From assembly GCA_910578175.1 (NCBI GenBank), contig CAJTPF010000011.1, forward strand, positions 6,671 to 70,670: 64,000 nt of DNA, written 5' to 3'. The stretch comes from an uncultured Lachnospiraceae bacterium. Its GTDB lineage: Bacteria > Bacillota > Clostridia > Lachnospirales > Lachnospiraceae. A model generated the notes under the pieces. That model was given only the letters and a program-made list of their open reading frames with translations, was not told where the DNA came from and made no database searches. The translations under genes and the position numbers were made by a program. Below are positions 62,223-64,000 of this stretch, in pieces; position 1 is the first letter of the stretch, and each line of letters starts with the position of its first letter.

Positions 62223-63083
62223 TCATCCTTCTTCCGCTTCTTCACGGGGAAGGAAACGAAACAACATGGAATGGTCTGCCGCATTTTTCAGCCGTATCGT
62301 GATTCCCTCAACGGAATCCTGCAAATATTCCGACAGTTCCTTACAATTTTCATAATATGTTTCAACCAGGACATCTGTCATACGCTTCAGTCTCCGGTTG
62401 ATGTCCAAAAGAGCTTCCGTCTTAAATTTTTGCTGTATCCGTAGGTGATCCGGTTCCGTAAAATATGGTTCCTCCAAAATTTTTTCTGCCAAAAATCCTC
62501 CTGTGACAACCGTAAAAATAACTTCACAGATATTTTCTGCCATCTCTTCATACCATGCATTCTGTTTTGACAATATATTTATGATATATGCTTCCGGAAA
62601 ACGGTTTAAAAACATTTGTTCCAACCGGATACATTTTAAATATTCATAGATTTTATCTATGCCTGTATACCCGGAAATATCCCTTAATACCGGATAATCC
62701 AATGTTAACCATGTGTTTTGCGGCTCAAATTTCACATCATACCATTTAAAAAATTCCGGCAGTCCCTTTATGACCGTTTCCTTCAGAAAAACATTCCCAT
62801 AATCGGCGAAGTCTGTCAAAAGTTCATTATACATCTCCAGCGCCTTTCCGGTCTTTTTTTTAACATACATATACCCTGTTTCATATGCCTGCTGTGCAGA
62901 ACATAACTCTTTTCCGACAGCGATCAGATTTTCATCTGACCGTTCCAATTCCCGGATACAATACAAAACGGCTTCCATCAACTGTTCTGCCTTTTCGTAA
63001 GTCACGGAACTATCTTCAAACGCCGTATATTTTTCCGCCAGTCTGCTCACAACAGGTATCAGTTCTTCCATTTTATAATCCAC
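62223..63083 (-). CDS. DUF6179-like protein (hypothetical)
   Basis: The 286-residue protein is helical and soluble with no signal or membrane segment. The start ELIPVVSRLAEKYTAFEDSS and the later TGKALEMYNELLTDFADYG look like DUF6179, a Lachnospiraceae family of unknown role, though it may be shorter than is usual for it. A GTG start stands nine bases behind GGAGG. The stop of the upstream gene overlaps that site, so the two are translated in tandem. Likely acts with the DUF6323-like protein. Confidence 0.6.
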   Translation of the reverse strand: MDYKMEELIPVVSRLAEKYTAFEDSSVTYEKAEQLMEAVLYCIRELERSDENLIAVGKELCSAQQAYETGYMYVKKKTGKALEMYNELLTDFADYGNVFLKETVIKGLPEFFKWYDVKFEPQNTWLTLDYPVLRDISGYTGIDKIYEYLKCIRLEQMFLNRFPEAYIINILSKQNAWYEEMAENICEVIFTVVTGGFLAEKILEEPYFTEPDHLRIQQKFKTEALLDINRRLKRMTDVLVETYYENCKELSEYLQDSVEGITIRLKNAADHSMLFRFLPREEAEEG

Positions 63084-63089
63084 GGCCTG

Positions 63090-63629
63090 TTACCTCCAGC
63101 AAAGTTCTTTTAAACAATCCAGATACAGTTCGTAATCCCATCGTTTCACCTCATCAAATCCCGCGTATTCTCTCCTTCCCTCCGAAGATCGGTATCCCCG
63201 GTAACCGGCCCGGATCGCCTGTGAAAAAATATTCAGACATGTTCCTTCCAGGTAATCCAAATCTCCATAACATATGAACTCAAACTGTTCGTTCATAAAA
63301 TGCAGCAACTCGTCATCCGTTATTTCATCATTCATTTCATTTTTGTACAGATAAAATATTTGCTGCAGCCGAACCACAGTAGTGACATAATTACTTTGGT
63401 CAATATAATCCGAACCACAAAACTCGTTTATGATTTTTAATGTTATACTCTCTCCAAATTCTACCCTTTGTTCTTCCTGCAAAGCATGATTCCGTTCTTC
63501 CAGGATCAGTTCTGCATCCCGTTTGCTTAAAAAAAGCCCGTACTGTTTCGTCCTCTGATTTGTTTCAATTACCTTATTTAACTGATTCTGCTTCTGTAAT
63601 AATAACCTCCAATCCTTCTCCAAGAACAT
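63090..63629 (-). CDS. DUF6323-like protein (hypothetical)
   Basis: The 179-residue helical protein matches my recollection of DUF6323 (LSKRDAELILEERNHALQEE, then VEFGESITLKIINEFCGSDY, and FMNEQFEFICYGDLDYLEGT). No function is known. The ATG at 63629 has its AAGGAGGA site with no spacing; the TTG at 63623 has seven bases and may be the real start. It is followed by its DUF6179-like partner. Confidence 0.65.
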   Translation of the reverse strand: MFLEKDWRLLLQKQNQLNKVIETNQRTKQYGLFLSKRDAELILEERNHALQEEQRVEFGESITLKIINEFCGSDYIDQSNYVTTVVRLQQIFYLYKNEMNDEITDDELLHFMNEQFEFICYGDLDYLEGTCLNIFSQAIRAGYRGYRSSEGRREYAGFDEVKRWDYELYLDCLKELCWR

Positions 63630-63725
63630 TCCTCCTTTTTTGATATTGGAAAAAGATTATAACACCGGGCAGAACCGGTTACCAGTCTTGAATTTGAGGT
63701 ATTTTTGTGATATAATAATGACATA

Positions 63726-63777
63726 AGAAAAATACCGGCGGCCTGAAAACACTGTGGTTTTACAGACCGCCGGTATT
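63726..63777 (-). terminator. Strong Rho-independent terminator of the MFS gene
   Basis: AATACCGGCGGCCTG (63731-63745) pairs with 63763-63777 with a single mismatch, and AAAAC with GTTTT inside. On the leftward strand it is followed by a T-run. It ends the transporter transcript 23 bases after its stop. Confidence 0.88.
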
Positions 63778-63799
63778 CCTTTTATCACATATTCTTTTA

Positions 63800-64000
63800 T
63801 TAATCTGACATCTGTACCATACACTTAAAAATTTTTTTCGTACCAATCGCAATTATCATAGAAACCGTACCCGCAAACAAAAAGACGGCAGACTCCCATC
63901 CCTCGCATACTTCAAACAGGATACCATAAAATACGTTTCCAATGGGCTGTGCGCACATGGAAACAGTCAAAATAACTGCTATGACCTTTCCAAGTAAATT
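63800..64000 (-). CDS. MFS-type transporter, C-terminal end (cut by window edge)
   Basis: The frame runs 66 residues from the window edge to TAA at 63800, with two membrane segments: GKVIAVILTVSMCAQPIGN, then YGILFEVCEG, and SAVFLFAGTVSMIIAIGTKK. The G-K/R-V-x-A-V..S.C.QP.G motif is typical of the macrolide-efflux branch of MFS. The rest lies to the right. A strong terminator follows. Confidence 0.65.
   Translation of the reverse strand, partial: NLLGKVIAVILTVSMCAQPIGNVFYGILFEVCEGWESAVFLFAGTVSMIIAIGTKKIFKCMVQMSD

Noticed and set aside
1..64000. CRISPR arrays, rRNA, tRNA and known riboswitches
   Set aside because: No regularly spaced repeats, no rRNA-like stretch and no recognised aptamer consensus were seen.

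Overview
The window looks like chromosome of a Lachnospiraceae-type gut Firmicute (Clostridia). The base composition is moderate. Ribosome-binding sites are strong and GGAGG-like. Several families are typical of that group: DUF4364, DUF4317, a DUF6323/DUF6179-like pair, a GH13_20 amylase, and the order tig-clpP-clpX-lon-engB. No rRNA, tRNA or CRISPR array was seen. Both ends cut genes: addB on the left and an MFS-type transporter on the right.

Layout. 1-15 kb is core-like. It holds addB (DNA end processing), an anchored small protein, nadE, malic enzyme overlapping a radical SAM gene and a DUF4364 gene, and then the leftward proteostasis block tig-clpP-clpX-lon-engB. 14.5-30.8 kb is carbohydrate use, signalling and surface: two secreted or redox-type genes, a triple-hairpin repeat, CYTH + neopullulanase + AraC, a SpaA-type wall protein, an HD-GYP/EAL pair for c-di-GMP turnover, glgB, a TetR regulator, nudC, an MBL hydrolase and a free-standing MraY-like transferase. 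31-35.4 kb holds DUF4317 (behind a structured leader), a GNAT relic, sfsA, and a LysR regulator divergent from a two-gene chromate transporter.

35.4-49.4 kb is the accessory part and is AT-rich in its centre. It has a toxin-antitoxin pair, a frameshifted metallophosphoesterase, a tyrosine recombinase, and a TIR/deoxyribosyltransferase-like protein with a helical-repeat tail (candidate defence gene). A radical SAM + glycosyltransferase pair and a six-gene leftward operon (small secreted protein, two lipoproteins, permease, ATPase, permease) follow. Next come a small kinase-fold protein and a chimeric pseudogene in which a response-regulator receiver domain is fused to the back half of an ABC permease. 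The pattern is one of insertion, deletion and decay.

49.4-64 kb runs leftward throughout: a NUDIX hydrolase, recQ, an ABC-2 trio, a large SF1 helicase-nuclease with a WYL-like N-terminus (second candidate defence gene), two MATE pumps (one with its own promoter and leader hairpin), a methyltransferase, the DUF6323/DUF6179-like pair and the end of an MFS transporter.

The best candidates for an undescribed system are the integrase-linked TIR-like/HEAT gene at 38.5 kb, the WYL-like helicase-nuclease at 55.4 kb, and the secreted-protein/lipoprotein/ABC operon at 41.9-47.6 kb. All functional statements rest on reading motifs by eye; no database search was run.
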